Shown: positions 36,685 to 45,655, numbered from the stretch's first letter. The stretch is DNA of 64,000 bases from Catenovulum sp052056295 (GCF_052056295.1 NZ_CP182493.1:2976001-3040000), one strand, 5' to 3'. The notes: generated by a model not told the origin, from the letters alone. Made by a program: numbers and translations.

Positions 36685-37432
36685 GGAACTGCAAAACTAC
36701 TTTAGTGGATTAAAAAAACTGCCGGCTATTTTAGCACAAGTTTGTGCAAAGCTACCCAGTCAATGTTTCAGTTGTAAAAGCGCAACACAAGCTCAGCATC
36801 TTGTTTGTTTATATTGTTTAAATGATTGGCAACTAAGCTCTGAATATCTGGCTTGGCAAGATATTACCAGTGTTTTTGCAGCGCAAAAAAGTATGCAGAT
36901 TGACGAACTTGAGCATATTTTTTGTTTAACTGAACATATCAGTCCAGTCAGTGAATTAATCTCCAATTATAAATACCGCAGAGATTTAACCGCGAGGACG
37001 GCTTTGGCACAGCTGCTATCTGCCAGTTTTTCTAACTGGCAAGACTCTCCACTAGTACAGCTTCAAAGCTACGACTATTTGTTGCCTGTGCCTATGCATT
37101 TTACCGCATTGTGGTTGCGTGGTTTTAATCAATCAAAGTGGTTGGCCGAACAGATTGGTTTGCATACACAAGTGCAAGTTTTAGATGCACTGCGAAAAAC
37201 GCAAGCGACTCAACACCAAGCAAGATTGTCTGGAGGTGCACGTAGACTGCATAAACAGAATATTTATGCAGTTAAAGCCGAATTTGTCGAGCAAGTTAAA
37301 GGTAAACGTATTTTGCTGGTTGATGATGTTGTAACCACAGGCACTACGCTTAACTCAATTGCCACTTGTTTATTAGACTATGGTGTATCTGTAGTCGCGG
37401 CGGCCACATTAAGCTGGGCTAAATTGAAGTAG
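36683..37432 (+). CDS. ComF/GntX-family phosphoribosyltransferase-like protein
   Basis: A 249-residue protein. An N-terminal four-cysteine zinc knuckle (CFSCKS...CLYCLNDW) is followed by a PRTase domain with KRILLVDDVVTTGTTLNS. The family includes ComF (DNA uptake in naturally competent bacteria) and GntX. The arrangement divergent from bioH is the common gammaproteobacterial one. Its end overlaps the convergent entB by 14 bases. No strong ribosome site is visible, because the start lies inside the bioH start. Confidence 0.85.
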   Translation: MELQNYFSGLKKLPAILAQVCAKLPSQCFSCKSATQAQHLVCLYCLNDWQLSSEYLAWQDITSVFAAQKSMQIDELEHIFCLTEHISPVSELISNYKYRRDLTARTALAQLLSASFSNWQDSPLVQLQSYDYLLPVPMHFTALWLRGFNQSKWLAEQIGLHTQVQVLDALRKTQATQHQARLSGGARRLHKQNIYAVKAEFVEQVKGKRILLVDDVVTTGTTLNSIATCLLDYGVSVVAAATLSWAKLK

Positions 37433-38303
37433 CCTTGGCTTCTTCTAATAGGCTATACCAAGCTTGAATGGTTGGATTTAACCCAAGCTGTTGAAAAGTT
37501 ACGTTAACACCTAAAGCTTGCCACTTTTCAATAAGTTGCATCACTTGAATTGAATCTAAGCCATAATCCAACAGGTTATCGTCTATTGGTAACTCTTCTG
37601 TTGGCATTTCTAGCATATCCGCAATATTTTGTTGTAAACCCGCTAATGTTAGTAGCGGATCAGTTGCTGTGCTTGCAACATTATTCAAAATACTCTGACT
37701 ATCACAAACAAAACCACAGCGGCCTGAGACAAATTCAAGCGCTTTAATATGCTCTTGTTGGTTAAAATCAGCGACACAGTCTGCGAGCATAAAAGGTTTA
37801 ATGTCGCGCATAAAAGCGTCGTTTGCGCTGATCATGCAGCCGATATTTGCGTATATGCCCACTATGGCTAATTGGTCTATACCTTGGCTTTTTAAAATAT
37901 CTTCAAGCTCAGAGCGGACGAACGCACTGTAGCGCCATTTGGTTAAAACAATATCATCTTCTTCTGGAGCAAGCGCAGCCACAATTGCTTGTTGTTCTGG
38001 TGATTTATTTATACCAGGCCCCCACATATCATTGAGCAAACCGCGCTCATCTAACGATTGATGCTCGGGTTGGGCTGTGTAAATAATCTTAACCCCTTGT
38101 GCTTTTAGCTGTGCACGCAACTGCGCAATTTTGCTGATCACTTGTTCGATTAGTGGATTGTTATCGCCATAAAAACGCACAAAGTATTCTTGCATATCGT
38201 GAATTAACAAGGCTGCTTGTTGTGGTTGGAAAGTCCATGAAACTTTATTAGTAAATTCATTTGCTTGTGGTGGTGTGTAACTGGCTATTTTTGGAATGCT
38301 CAA
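37419..38303 (-). CDS. entB: Isochorismatase with aryl carrier domain
   Basis: A 294-residue bifunctional protein. Residues 1-205 are isochorismatase (AALLIHDMQEYFVRFYG, VLTKWRYSAFVRSELEDIL, YANIGCMISANDAFMRDI), making 2,3-dihydro-2,3-dihydroxybenzoate from isochorismate. Residues ~215-290 are the aryl carrier domain; DYGLDSIQVMQLIEKW holds the phosphopantetheine serine. It carries DHB to the NRPS. The start is TTG 38303 with AGGAG seven bases upstream. It is separated from entCEA by the MFS gene and repeats. Confidence 0.95.
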   Translation of the reverse strand: MSIPKIASYTPPQANEFTNKVSWTFQPQQAALLIHDMQEYFVRFYGDNNPLIEQVISKIAQLRAQLKAQGVKIIYTAQPEHQSLDERGLLNDMWGPGINKSPEQQAIVAALAPEEDDIVLTKWRYSAFVRSELEDILKSQGIDQLAIVGIYANIGCMISANDAFMRDIKPFMLADCVADFNQQEHIKALEFVSGRCGFVCDSQSILNNVASTATDPLLTLAGLQQNIADMLEMPTEELPIDDNLLDYGLDSIQVMQLIEKWQALGVNVTFQQLGLNPTIQAWYSLLEEAKATSI

Positions 38304-38371
38304 CTGCGTACTCCTAATTGGGTTTGTGTATGTATTAATATGCTAAACTTATAGTCAGTTAAATACAATAA

Positions 38372-38392
38372 AAATGACAATGGTTATCATTT
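38372..38392. promoter_or_regulatory. Fur-box-like palindrome between entB and the MFS gene
   Basis: AAATGACAATGGTTATCATTT. The core TGACAAT-G-GTTATCA matches the TGATAAT-N-ATTATCA Fur pattern at 12 of 14 scored positions. It lies between two divergent starts, so it could repress both when iron is plentiful. Confidence 0.75.
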
Positions 38393-38435
38393 GCAATAAA
38401 ATGCAGTTAATTTTAAAAGTTGAAGTGATATTTAT

Positions 38436-39686
38436 ATGCAAATTGACAACCAAGCTACAGCACCATCTGCGCCGACATCAGCTCCGCAATGGGTAGAGCA
38501 TGCAAACGAGCGAACTATTTTATTGATAATTCTGGCACTGAATTGCGTATTTTTAACCACAGCTATGATGGTTATGCCACTTGGCCCTGATATTAGCGAT
38601 GCATTACAAATGAACCCAGCTTATGTCGGGTATTTAAATGCAGCGGTTACCTTGGCAGCGGCTGTGTCTGGCATTGTATTCGCGCCGTTTTTAGACAAAT
38701 TTGATCGCCGTCCTTTATTGGTGATCAGCACTATTATTAAATCTGTATTTATTGTCGCAGCCGGTTTTAGTCAGTCTTGGCTAGAACTTATTGTTTGGTT
38801 GGTGTTGTCTGCAATATTTGCAGGGCCAGCGACCTCTGCATTAATGGCGAGTGTCATTGATATAGTGCCACCTCAAAGGCGAGGGCGCGCTATGGCTTTG
38901 GTTGGTTCGGCGTTTTCTATCTCGGCAATTGTTGGTATTCCGGTTATTCTGCAGCTAGCGCATATGTTTAGTTGGCAGCAGGTATTTATCATTATTGGTG
39001 TATTACCCATTGTGATGTCTTTGTTGGTATGGCGAGTATTGCCAAGTTTAACTGCACATAAAAATCAGTCGAAACCGCCTTTTTCTGCACTGTTTAAGCG
39101 TCCTGAAATTATCGCCGCTTTTGTATTAGTTGCTTGTCATATGCTTGGCCATTTTATGTTGGTGCCAAACATTGCAACGCATTTAGTATTTAATTTAGAT
39201 TACCCACGAGATTGGTTAGGGGTTTTATATTTTGCCGGTGGTATTGCGAGTCTATTAGCGCTTAAATTTAGCGGCAAATGGATGGATCAGCGTTCACCTG
39301 TGTCGTTAATAATTGCGCTGTCTGTGGTGATTATTGTGGCCATTGTCTTGCTATTTGTTGAAACCACAGTTGTACCGGTTATTTTTGCTTTTATGCTATT
39401 TATGGCCGCCACCTCTTCACGGACAAGTTCGACTATGGCGTATGTATCGCGCTTTCCTAAACCTTTTGAGCGCGCTGGTTTTATGTCGTTACAGAATACA
39501 GTTACGCAATTAGCAGCGGGTGTTGCTAGTGTATTTGCCGCGCAGTGGTTATCTGCTGGTAGTGAGCTTGCTGATACTGCTGCAGTGGTTGATTTATCCG
39601 GCATGAGTTCGTTGGCATTATTTGCAATTGTGTTTATGTGTTTACACCCTGTGGTGTTTATTTGGTTGGTGCGGAAAGCGAGCTAA
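38436..39686 (+). CDS. MFS transporter, probable siderophore exporter
   Basis: A 416-residue 12-helix MFS protein of the drug/H+ antiporter type. FDRRPLLVIST in the first loop and IVPPQRRGRAMALVGSAFSI in the motif-C region are visible. It is divergent from entB with a Fur box between them and sits in the siderophore locus, so export of the catecholate product is the likely job. It is not clearly EntS by sequence. Confidence 0.8.
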   Translation: MQIDNQATAPSAPTSAPQWVEHANERTILLIILALNCVFLTTAMMVMPLGPDISDALQMNPAYVGYLNAAVTLAAAVSGIVFAPFLDKFDRRPLLVISTIIKSVFIVAAGFSQSWLELIVWLVLSAIFAGPATSALMASVIDIVPPQRRGRAMALVGSAFSISAIVGIPVILQLAHMFSWQQVFIIIGVLPIVMSLLVWRVLPSLTAHKNQSKPPFSALFKRPEIIAAFVLVACHMLGHFMLVPNIATHLVFNLDYPRDWLGVLYFAGGIASLLALKFSGKWMDQRSPVSLIIALSVVIIVAIVLLFVETTVVPVIFAFMLFMAATSSRTSSTMAYVSRFPKPFERAGFMSLQNTVTQLAAGVASVFAAQWLSAGSELADTAAVVDLSGMSSLALFAIVFMCLHPVVFIWLVRKAS

Positions 39687-39785
39687 TAGTTGGGTGGCAT
39701 GGAAGAGCAAGCTGCTTGGGATGTGTTTTGTCAGTTGCTGAGAGTTATGTGCAACATAAGGAAATTACTAGACCATAACTTTCAC

Positions 39786-39926
39786 AAAAACGCTGTTCTG
39801 GATGTAAGCAAGCTTTGAGTAGACTATTCATCCTTGAAGGACAGGCCCTGTCGCCGTCCTTGGCTCCACCTCATCAGACTGCGAAGCGGTGCTTCGGTTC
39901 TGATTCGCCCATAAATAAGAGATTTT
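39786..39926. repeat. 141-bp dispersed repeat, copy 2
   Basis: Second copy of the sequence at 30609-30749, same length. The central palindrome is perfect here (GACAGGCCCTGTC). The terminal hairpin is ATCAGA (39873) and CGAAGC with GCTTCG and TCTGAT, so the outer stem differs from copy 1 on both sides and still pairs. Confidence 0.85.
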
Positions 39927-39988
39927 GCTCTAAGTTATCGCTCTAGTACTTTCCTGAAATGAGTTGCTACTAGCGCAGTATGGACTTT

Positions 39989-40236
39989 GTGAAGTTTTGA
40001 AAAACACACTCCCAACCATCTTTTGGTATTGATAGTGCTGCTCGTTTTGAGCGCAGCAATAAAATAGCTCGATTGAGTCTACTGAAATGCTAATTTTGCA
40101 AAACTTCAAATGTCATGGATGACATTTGGGAGCGACCATGGAAGGTGTACAGCGTTTTTGGAAAATTATGCTTTCAGTGGGCGAGCTTGCACATTAATGC
40201 CAGCGCTATTCTCCAATTGAGAACTGCAAATTACAC
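39989..40236. repeat. 248-bp direct repeat, copy 1
   Basis: Nearly identical to 40351-40599, spaced 362 bases. GAAGTTTTG at the left pairs with CAAAACTTC about 115 bases on, enclosing a GCTGC...GCAGC hairpin; a perfect AAATGTCAT/ATGACATTT hairpin follows. Confidence 0.9.
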
Positions 40237-40350
40237 GTTTGCTGTATTGTGTTGCCAGTTTGATGGCATGGAAGGCAAGCTGGTTGGGATGTATTTTTCA
40301 AAAGCGCTTCAAGGCCGTCCTTGGCTCGCTCGCACAAGATGTCTCTATCT

Positions 40351-40599
40351 TGTGAAGTTTTGAAAAACACATTCCCAACCATCTTTTGGTATTGATAGTG
40401 CTGCTCGTTTTGAGCGCAGCAATAAAATAGCTCAATTGAGTCTACTGAAACGCTAATTTTCCAAAACTTCAAATGTCATGGATGACATTTGGGAGCGACC
40501 AAGGAAGGTGTACAGCGTTTTTGGAAAATTATGCTTTCAGTGGGCGCTTTTGCACAGGAATACCAGCACGATTCTCCAAGTGAGAGAAATAAATTACAC
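40351..40599. repeat. 248-bp direct repeat, copy 2
   Basis: Second copy with scattered substitutions, most in the last 50 bases. The GAAGTTTTG/CAAAACTTC pairing and the AAATGTCAT/ATGACATTT hairpin are both conserved. Confidence 0.9.
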
Positions 40600-40644
40600 T
40601 TTCAGTGAGCGAGTTTGCACAAGAATGCAAGCGCATCTTCACCC

Positions 40645-41412
40645 TTAGCCATTTAACACAGCGCCACCATCAACCACTATATCCTGCATAGTGATATGCC
40701 CAGCTAAATCCGATGCTAAAAATAGCACAGTATTAGCTATGTCCGACGGTATGGCTATTTTGCCAAGGGGAATTCCTAATTTAAATTGGCTCGCACTGCC
40801 TTCAATAGCAGCATTGATAAAAGAATCATCTTGATATAAAGCTCTGAGCATAGGCGTGTCTGTACTACCGGGCGAAACCACATTCGCTCGTAAACCAAAG
40901 CAGGCTAACTCTAATGCATAAGTAAAAACAAAATGAGTTAGCGCGGCTTTGCTTGCGCCGTATGCCGCCATATTTAACCTAGGAACATGCGCCGCGTTTG
41001 AGCCAATAACCACCACATTGGCAGGCTTGCTTTTAAAGTTAGCCGCTAAACTTTGTAAAAATACAAAAGCGCTGTGGCAGTTAACATTGAAGCTAGTCAG
41101 CCAGTCGGGCATTGAAATAGTGTCAGTGCAGCCAATTTTTAACACGCCAGCGGCATGAACAAAAATATCCGGTGCGGCAACTTCCGGTTGGCTTTTTTGT
41201 ATATATTCAATGGTTTCAGCTATGTCTGCAGCATTGGCTAAATCTAGCTCGACAGGGTAAAAGTTGTGCTCTAAGGTTTGTGGTTGAATATCAAATCCAA
41301 CCACAATTGCGCCATTTTCAATAAAAGACTGACGAATTTCATAGCCAATCCCTTGTGCAGAGCCGGTTAACCAGACAACTTTATTGGCAAAACTAAAGTT
41401 TAATAATGACAT
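40645..41412 (-). CDS. entA: 2,3-dihydro-2,3-dihydroxybenzoate dehydrogenase
   Basis: A 255-residue short-chain dehydrogenase. VWLTGSAQGIGYEI binds NAD, and MAAYGASKAALTHF holds the catalytic Tyr and Lys. ARANVVSPGSTDTPML (LRANVVSPGSTDTPML) is typical of EntA. It oxidises the EntB product to 2,3-dihydroxybenzoate. GAGGTTG precedes the ATG, 11 bases after the entE stop, in the order entC-entE-entA. Confidence 0.95.
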   Translation of the reverse strand: MSLLNFSFANKVVWLTGSAQGIGYEIRQSFIENGAIVVGFDIQPQTLEHNFYPVELDLANAADIAETIEYIQKSQPEVAAPDIFVHAAGVLKIGCTDTISMPDWLTSFNVNCHSAFVFLQSLAANFKSKPANVVVIGSNAAHVPRLNMAAYGASKAALTHFVFTYALELACFGLRANVVSPGSTDTPMLRALYQDDSFINAAIEGSASQFKLGIPLGKIAIPSDIANTVLFLASDLAGHITMQDIVVDGGAVLNG

Positions 41413-41423
41413 ATCAACCTCAG

Positions 41424-43019
41424 TTATAAACAGCGTAAACGCAAAGTGCGCTTATCAATTTTGCCAACAGCGGTTAGTGGTAGCTCATCAACAAACTTAA
41501 TTTGGTCTGGAATTTTATAATCAGCCACACCTTGCACACGCAAATATTTACGAATGGCGACTGGTGTTAATAAATCACTGCGGCTGACGATAATCGCACA
41601 GCTTTTCTCACCGAGCAGGGCATCGTCAATGCTAATTAGCGCGACGTTTTGTACATCTGGATGCGACAATAATTCATTCTCAATTTCTTGTGCATCAATT
41701 TTTTCACCGCCGCGATTGATTTGCTCTTTTTCACGGCCAACCACAATTAAATGGCCGGACGCGGTTTGTTTAACTAAATCGCCGCTGCAATAAAACCCAC
41801 CTTGATCAAAAGCTTGTTGGTTTGCAGCAGGTGCATTGTAGTAACCTCTAAAGGTATATGGACCGCGGGTGGTTAATAAACCAACTTCACCTGTGCCAAC
41901 TTCTGCACCATTCACATCCACTATTTTTACTTCATCTAAATCACTCATAGGTTTGCCTTGAGTGTTTAGTCGGGTCCATTCGTCGTCATCCAAACGGGTG
42001 TAATTAACCAAGCCTTCCGCCATACCAAATACTTGCTGTAAAGTTATGCCCAACTCAGGCTCTACTCGTTCTGCAACATTGGGGTTGAGTTTAGCGCCGC
42101 CCACTTGAATGTACTGCAAGCTTGCAAGTTTATTTCGTTGGCGCTTAGCTGCATCTAACCACAACAATAATGCTGGTGGTACAAGTGCGGTCCAATTCAC
42201 CTGGTATTTTTCAATTAATGGAAAACAACTAGTGGGTGACGGATCGCTGGCAATCACTAAAGTGCCGCCCGCCATAAATACTCCTAAAGCACCGGGCGAA
42301 CTTAAACTAAAATTATGTGCTGCGGGCAAAGTTAATAAATAACGCGTTACCGATGACCACTGACAGACTTCAATGCTTTGACGGACACTGTAAAAATAGT
42401 CGTTATGGGTACGAGGGATCAGTTTGGGTGTGCCAGTACTGCCACCTGACAACTGATAAAAGGCTACGGCATCTGGGTTTAAAACAAGCGTTTTTGCTAC
42501 TGAAAATTCGCTGTCTTGTGTTAAGTATTGCTTCAACTCTTGGTCGCTGAAACAAATTGTATTTTGGTAATTCTGTTTAACTTGATCAAGATACTCAGTC
42601 GTTTGAAATAGCTTGTGAGTATTTGAGTAAATAACCAACTTGGACTTTAGTTGCTCAAGGTAATTATCTAACTCTTTTTTATTGTGGTTAAACAGCGCAT
42701 TTACCGGTAAAACACCAATTTTGAGCAGGGCGAAATAAATTGTATAAAACAGCTGGCAATTAGGTAGTTGAACTATTGCAGTGTCTTGCGCTTGTAAACC
42801 TTGCTGACTGAAAAAGGCTGCCAGTTTATCTACTTGCTCTGCTAGTTGTAGATAACTAAATTGTTGAGCTGGCACTTGGCTGGCATCAATAATGGCAATT
42901 TGCTCAGGGTTAGCAGCGGCTTGATCAAATAAAATGTCGGTGAGTGGCTTGTCTTGCCAATAACCCGCTGCTTTATATTTAGCTGCAAATTCTGCAGGGA
43001 AAGCTGTATGTGTAGACAC
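41424..43019 (-). CDS. entE: 2,3-dihydroxybenzoate-AMP ligase
   Basis: A 531-residue adenylating enzyme that activates DHB and loads it on EntB. FPAEFAAKYKAAGYWQDKPL at the N terminus, FYQLSGGSTGTPKLIPRTHN (P-loop) , AHNFSLSSPGALGVF and NRGGEKIDAQEIEN follow E. coli EntE closely. GTG 43019 is chosen as the start: GAGGT lies five bases upstream and the protein then aligns with EntE from its first residue. ATG 43031 is also in frame. It follows entC by 23 bases. Confidence 0.95.
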   Translation of the reverse strand: MSTHTAFPAEFAAKYKAAGYWQDKPLTDILFDQAAANPEQIAIIDASQVPAQQFSYLQLAEQVDKLAAFFSQQGLQAQDTAIVQLPNCQLFYTIYFALLKIGVLPVNALFNHNKKELDNYLEQLKSKLVIYSNTHKLFQTTEYLDQVKQNYQNTICFSDQELKQYLTQDSEFSVAKTLVLNPDAVAFYQLSGGSTGTPKLIPRTHNDYFYSVRQSIEVCQWSSVTRYLLTLPAAHNFSLSSPGALGVFMAGGTLVIASDPSPTSCFPLIEKYQVNWTALVPPALLLWLDAAKRQRNKLASLQYIQVGGAKLNPNVAERVEPELGITLQQVFGMAEGLVNYTRLDDDEWTRLNTQGKPMSDLDEVKIVDVNGAEVGTGEVGLLTTRGPYTFRGYYNAPAANQQAFDQGGFYCSGDLVKQTASGHLIVVGREKEQINRGGEKIDAQEIENELLSHPDVQNVALISIDDALLGEKSCAIIVSRSDLLTPVAIRKYLRVQGVADYKIPDQIKFVDELPLTAVGKIDKRTLRLRCL

Positions 43020-43042
43020 GGTTGACCTCATTAACAAAAACT

Positions 43043-44161
43043 TTAAGGGTTTAACGCATTTAAAAATGTTTGTAATTTTGCGCCAGTTTCTTGGTACTCG
43101 GCGAGCGGTGTGGAAGCTGGAACTATGCCTGCGCCTGCGTATAAACACAGCTTGTTACCAGACAACTCTGCACAGCGAATAGTGACAGCCCACTGGCCAT
43201 TTCCTTGTAGATCACACCAACCGACAGAGCCTGTAAACAATCCACGATCAAAGGGTTCCAATTCATTGATAGTTTGGTGGGCTAAGGCGGTTGGTGTGCC
43301 ACAAATCGCAGGCGTGGGATGGACAGCATTGAGCAAGTCGATAATATGAATTTGCTCACTTTCTAGCTGACCTTCAATTCGGCTGGCTAAATGCCACAAA
43401 TTGGCGGTGGCAACTATGCTTGGTACTTCAGGTACTGCTAACGTATTGCAATAGGGGCCAAGTGCTTTGCCTATTTGGTTAGCAACATAACTATGTTCGT
43501 GTAAGTCTTTTTCTGAGTTTTGTAGATAGCGATAATTTTGTTCGCATTCAATCGGATCTTGGCTGCGTTTAATCGTGCCTGCAAGTGGGTGGCTAATCAC
43601 GCTATCAGCTTGTTTTTCTAACAATAACTCTGGGCTTGCCCCCAACAAATAACCATGGTTTTCGGTTGGTATTAAAAAGTGATAAACCTTGGGGTTTTGT
43701 TCAATCAGTTGGCTGACAATTTGTTGCGGTTCAATATGTGTGTCTAACTCTACTTGTAGGGTGCGAGACAACACTACTTTTTCTAACGAGCCACGAGCGA
43801 ATTTAGCTAATGCTTGTTCTACCGCATGGCAAAACTCTGTTTGGTTGGGCACTTCTTGCTGACTAACAACCTGATAATCTTTTTTATTTTTACTAAAAAG
43901 CTCAAGTACTTGTTGCTGGTTTAGCTTTTGGTATTGCAAAGGAATAATTAGATTACATTGCTGCTCAGAATGAAATGGAATTGCACCTATAACTATTGGA
44001 TTGTCTAAACCGTCATTCGCTGCATTTGCCAAAGCTTGATTTATTTTTGTGACTAAATCGCCATGCGACAGTGAACCCTTGACTCGCTGGTAAATCCCTT
44101 TACACAGCAAAAAGTCATCACCTGCGGAAAACAGGCTTATGTGTGTGTGTTGTGTGTCCAT
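43043..44161 (-). CDS. entC: Isochorismate synthase
   Basis: A 372-residue chorismate-utilising enzyme, committing chorismate to DHB. LEKVVLSRTLQVELD, SHPLAGTIKRSQDP and HPTPAICGTPTALA are the family motifs, and GSVGWCDLQGNGQWAVTIRC precedes the C-terminal Mg site. ATG 44161 is chosen because AGAGG lies eight bases upstream; ATG 44188 would add nine residues. It is first gene of entCEA and divergent from entD. Confidence 0.95.
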   Translation of the reverse strand: MDTQHTHISLFSAGDDFLLCKGIYQRVKGSLSHGDLVTKINQALANAANDGLDNPIVIGAIPFHSEQQCNLIIPLQYQKLNQQQVLELFSKNKKDYQVVSQQEVPNQTEFCHAVEQALAKFARGSLEKVVLSRTLQVELDTHIEPQQIVSQLIEQNPKVYHFLIPTENHGYLLGASPELLLEKQADSVISHPLAGTIKRSQDPIECEQNYRYLQNSEKDLHEHSYVANQIGKALGPYCNTLAVPEVPSIVATANLWHLASRIEGQLESEQIHIIDLLNAVHPTPAICGTPTALAHQTINELEPFDRGLFTGSVGWCDLQGNGQWAVTIRCAELSGNKLCLYAGAGIVPASTPLAEYQETGAKLQTFLNALNP

Positions 44162-44292
44162 GTATGTGTCCTCTTGAACTAGCTGCATTGCTAATCTTTA
44201 CAAGATGATGAGCCGATACTTAATGTATTTGCTCATTGGCAATATGTGTATCTGTGTTGTAAAACTGCTAATAAGTATAAATAAAGATCTAA

Positions 44293-44313
44293 ATAAAAAC
44301 AATTATCATTTAA
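44293..44313. promoter_or_regulatory. Fur-box-like site between entC and entD
   Basis: TAAAAACAATTATCATTTAAT. The right half (ATTATCATT) is a perfect Fur half-site; the left half is poor. The position between divergent siderophore genes raises its likelihood. Confidence 0.5.
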
Positions 44314-44428
44314 TGTTTTATCAGGGAATAGAAGATTTGGCTGATCGCGCTCTATGCAGATTTACTGCCTTGTTCAGTGTTATTATGCGCAGCTAGTTGA
44401 GCACAGTAGTAAACCACACTTTTATTTT

Positions 44429-45169
44429 ATGTTTTATCAGCAACCTAACTTTATAAAAAATATAGCTAAATTAGACTTATTGTGCAGTCGAAAACCGTCT
44501 GAGCAATTGGTCGCTTTGCAAGCCGAGTTTGATGTTGCAGAGTGCAATTTGTTGGTTTGGCAACAGCATATGGCCGAACATGGTCTTGATATTAGCAAAA
44601 TGCGCCAAAAACGTGCTGCTGAGTTTGTCGCTGGGCGTTATTTAGCTTGGCTTGCTTTACAACAACTCACTGGTCAAAATCAGGCAGTTTTACCAATTGG
44701 TGAAGATAGGGCGCCTATCTGGCCTAAAGGTGTGGTTGGCAGTATTTCACATTCTAATGGTCATGTGGTGGTTGTGGTTAAGCCTGCAGCTGAGCAAAGT
44801 TCGCTTGGCATAGATATAGAACAAATATTATCAAACGACAAAGCACAGACTTTATACAAAGAGTTTATCAATCCAGATGAATTAACTGTGCTGAACAGCA
44901 GTGGTGACTTTTCTGCACACGACTTTGCCCTATTGGTTAGTTTGGTTTTTTCTGCCAAAGAAGCGATTTATAAAGCTTATTACCCGTTAGTTCAGACGTT
45001 TTTCTCGTTTGACGCAGTTGAATTAACTTCAATAGACAAGGGGCAACTGGTATTTAAATTGACTGAAATGTTTCCGCTAGCTGGTCGAAAGATCTTAGCT
45101 GACCAGCCAATTATAGTCAGTTGGATACAGCAACAAGATATGGTTTTTAGTTGGGTAATGGAGGGGTAA
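44429..45169 (+). CDS. entD: 4'-phosphopantetheinyl transferase
   Basis: About 246 residues. PPTase motifs: VVGSISHSNGHVVVVV, SLGIDIEQIL (Mg-binding) and SLVFSAKEAIYKAYYPL. It attaches phosphopantetheine to the carrier domains of EntB and the NRPS. The start is uncertain: ATG 44429 gives a family-like N terminus, the frame is open to ATG 44354, and neither has a strong ribosome site. Its stop is followed immediately by the ATG of the DHFR gene. Confidence 0.9.
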   Translation: MFYQQPNFIKNIAKLDLLCSRKPSEQLVALQAEFDVAECNLLVWQQHMAEHGLDISKMRQKRAAEFVAGRYLAWLALQQLTGQNQAVLPIGEDRAPIWPKGVVGSISHSNGHVVVVVKPAAEQSSLGIDIEQILSNDKAQTLYKEFINPDELTVLNSSGDFSAHDFALLVSLVFSAKEAIYKAYYPLVQTFFSFDAVELTSIDKGQLVFKLTEMFPLAGRKILADQPIIVSWIQQQDMVFSWVMEG

Positions 45170-45655
45170 ATGAAATTATCGTTAATGGCAGCTGTGGCTG
45201 AAAATGGAATAATAGGTTGTGGTTTGGATATACCTTGGCAGGTTAAGGGTGAGCAACTGTTATTTAAAGCAATGACATTCAATCAATGGTTGATTGTTGG
45301 GCGCAAAACTTTTGCTTCTATGGGCAAGTTACCTAATCGAAAATATGCAGTTATCAGTCGGAGTCAGCATCAATCCAATGATCCGGATGTTATGTACTTT
45401 ACCAGTACAGAAAAAGCACTTGAACATTTACAGACGATTACCGATCATGTTTTTGTCTCAGGAGGCGGTGAAATATACAAGATGTTGTTACCACAAGTTG
45501 AAACAATTCACCTTTCAACTATCCATAAAAATGTAGCTGGGGATATATACTTTCCCGAATTACCTGCGGGGTTTTCTTTAGTGTTTGAACAGAAATTTAG
45601 TTCTAATATTGATTACACCTACCAGATATTTCAGCGAGACAGCAGCGATAGCTAA
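45170..45655 (+). CDS. Dihydrofolate reductase resembling trimethoprim-resistance DfrA enzymes
   Basis: A 161-residue DHFR reducing dihydrofolate with NADPH. Its wording is much closer to integron-borne class A Dfr enzymes (DfrA1/DfrA17 type) than to E. coli FolA: DIPWQVKGEQLLFKAMTFNQ, GRKTFASMG, LPNRKYAVISRS, TDHVFVSGGGEIYK and NIDYTYQI. The catalytic acid is Glu28 (KGEQ), as in DfrA1, rather than Asp27 of FolA. The ATG abuts the entD stop, so it is probably translated with entD. I see no attC site or integrase, so it looks like a resident chromosomal gene. Resistance is not proven. Confidence 0.9.
   Translation: MKLSLMAAVAENGIIGCGLDIPWQVKGEQLLFKAMTFNQWLIVGRKTFASMGKLPNRKYAVISRSQHQSNDPDVMYFTSTEKALEHLQTITDHVFVSGGGEIYKMLLPQVETIHLSTIHKNVAGDIYFPELPAGFSLVFEQKFSSNIDYTYQIFQRDSSDS

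Larger units (their letters stand above)
39687..40644. repeat. Repeat-filled gap between the MFS gene and entA
   Basis: 958 bases with no gene, made mostly of repeated pieces: the 141-bp repeat (39786-39926), two copies of a 248-bp repeat (39989 and 40351), a third partial end copy (40600-40640, CTTTCAGTGAGCGAG), and a related piece at 39700-39720 and 40264-40300 (GGCATGGAAG...GCAAGCTG). Several perfect small palindromes occur (AAATGTCAT-GG-ATGACATTT; CAAGAT...ATCTTG at 40335-40352). Short open frames here run across repeat copies on both strands and are not believed. Confidence 0.85.

Noticed and set aside
40115..40472. Overlapping open frames on both strands in the repeat region
   Set aside because: They run through copies of the 248-bp repeat, have no ribosome site and no family resemblance; the frames are a by-product of the repeats.
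44205..44396. 63-codon frame between entC and entD
   Set aside because: It lies over the promoter region with the Fur-like site, has no ribosome site and overlaps the possible entD start in another frame.
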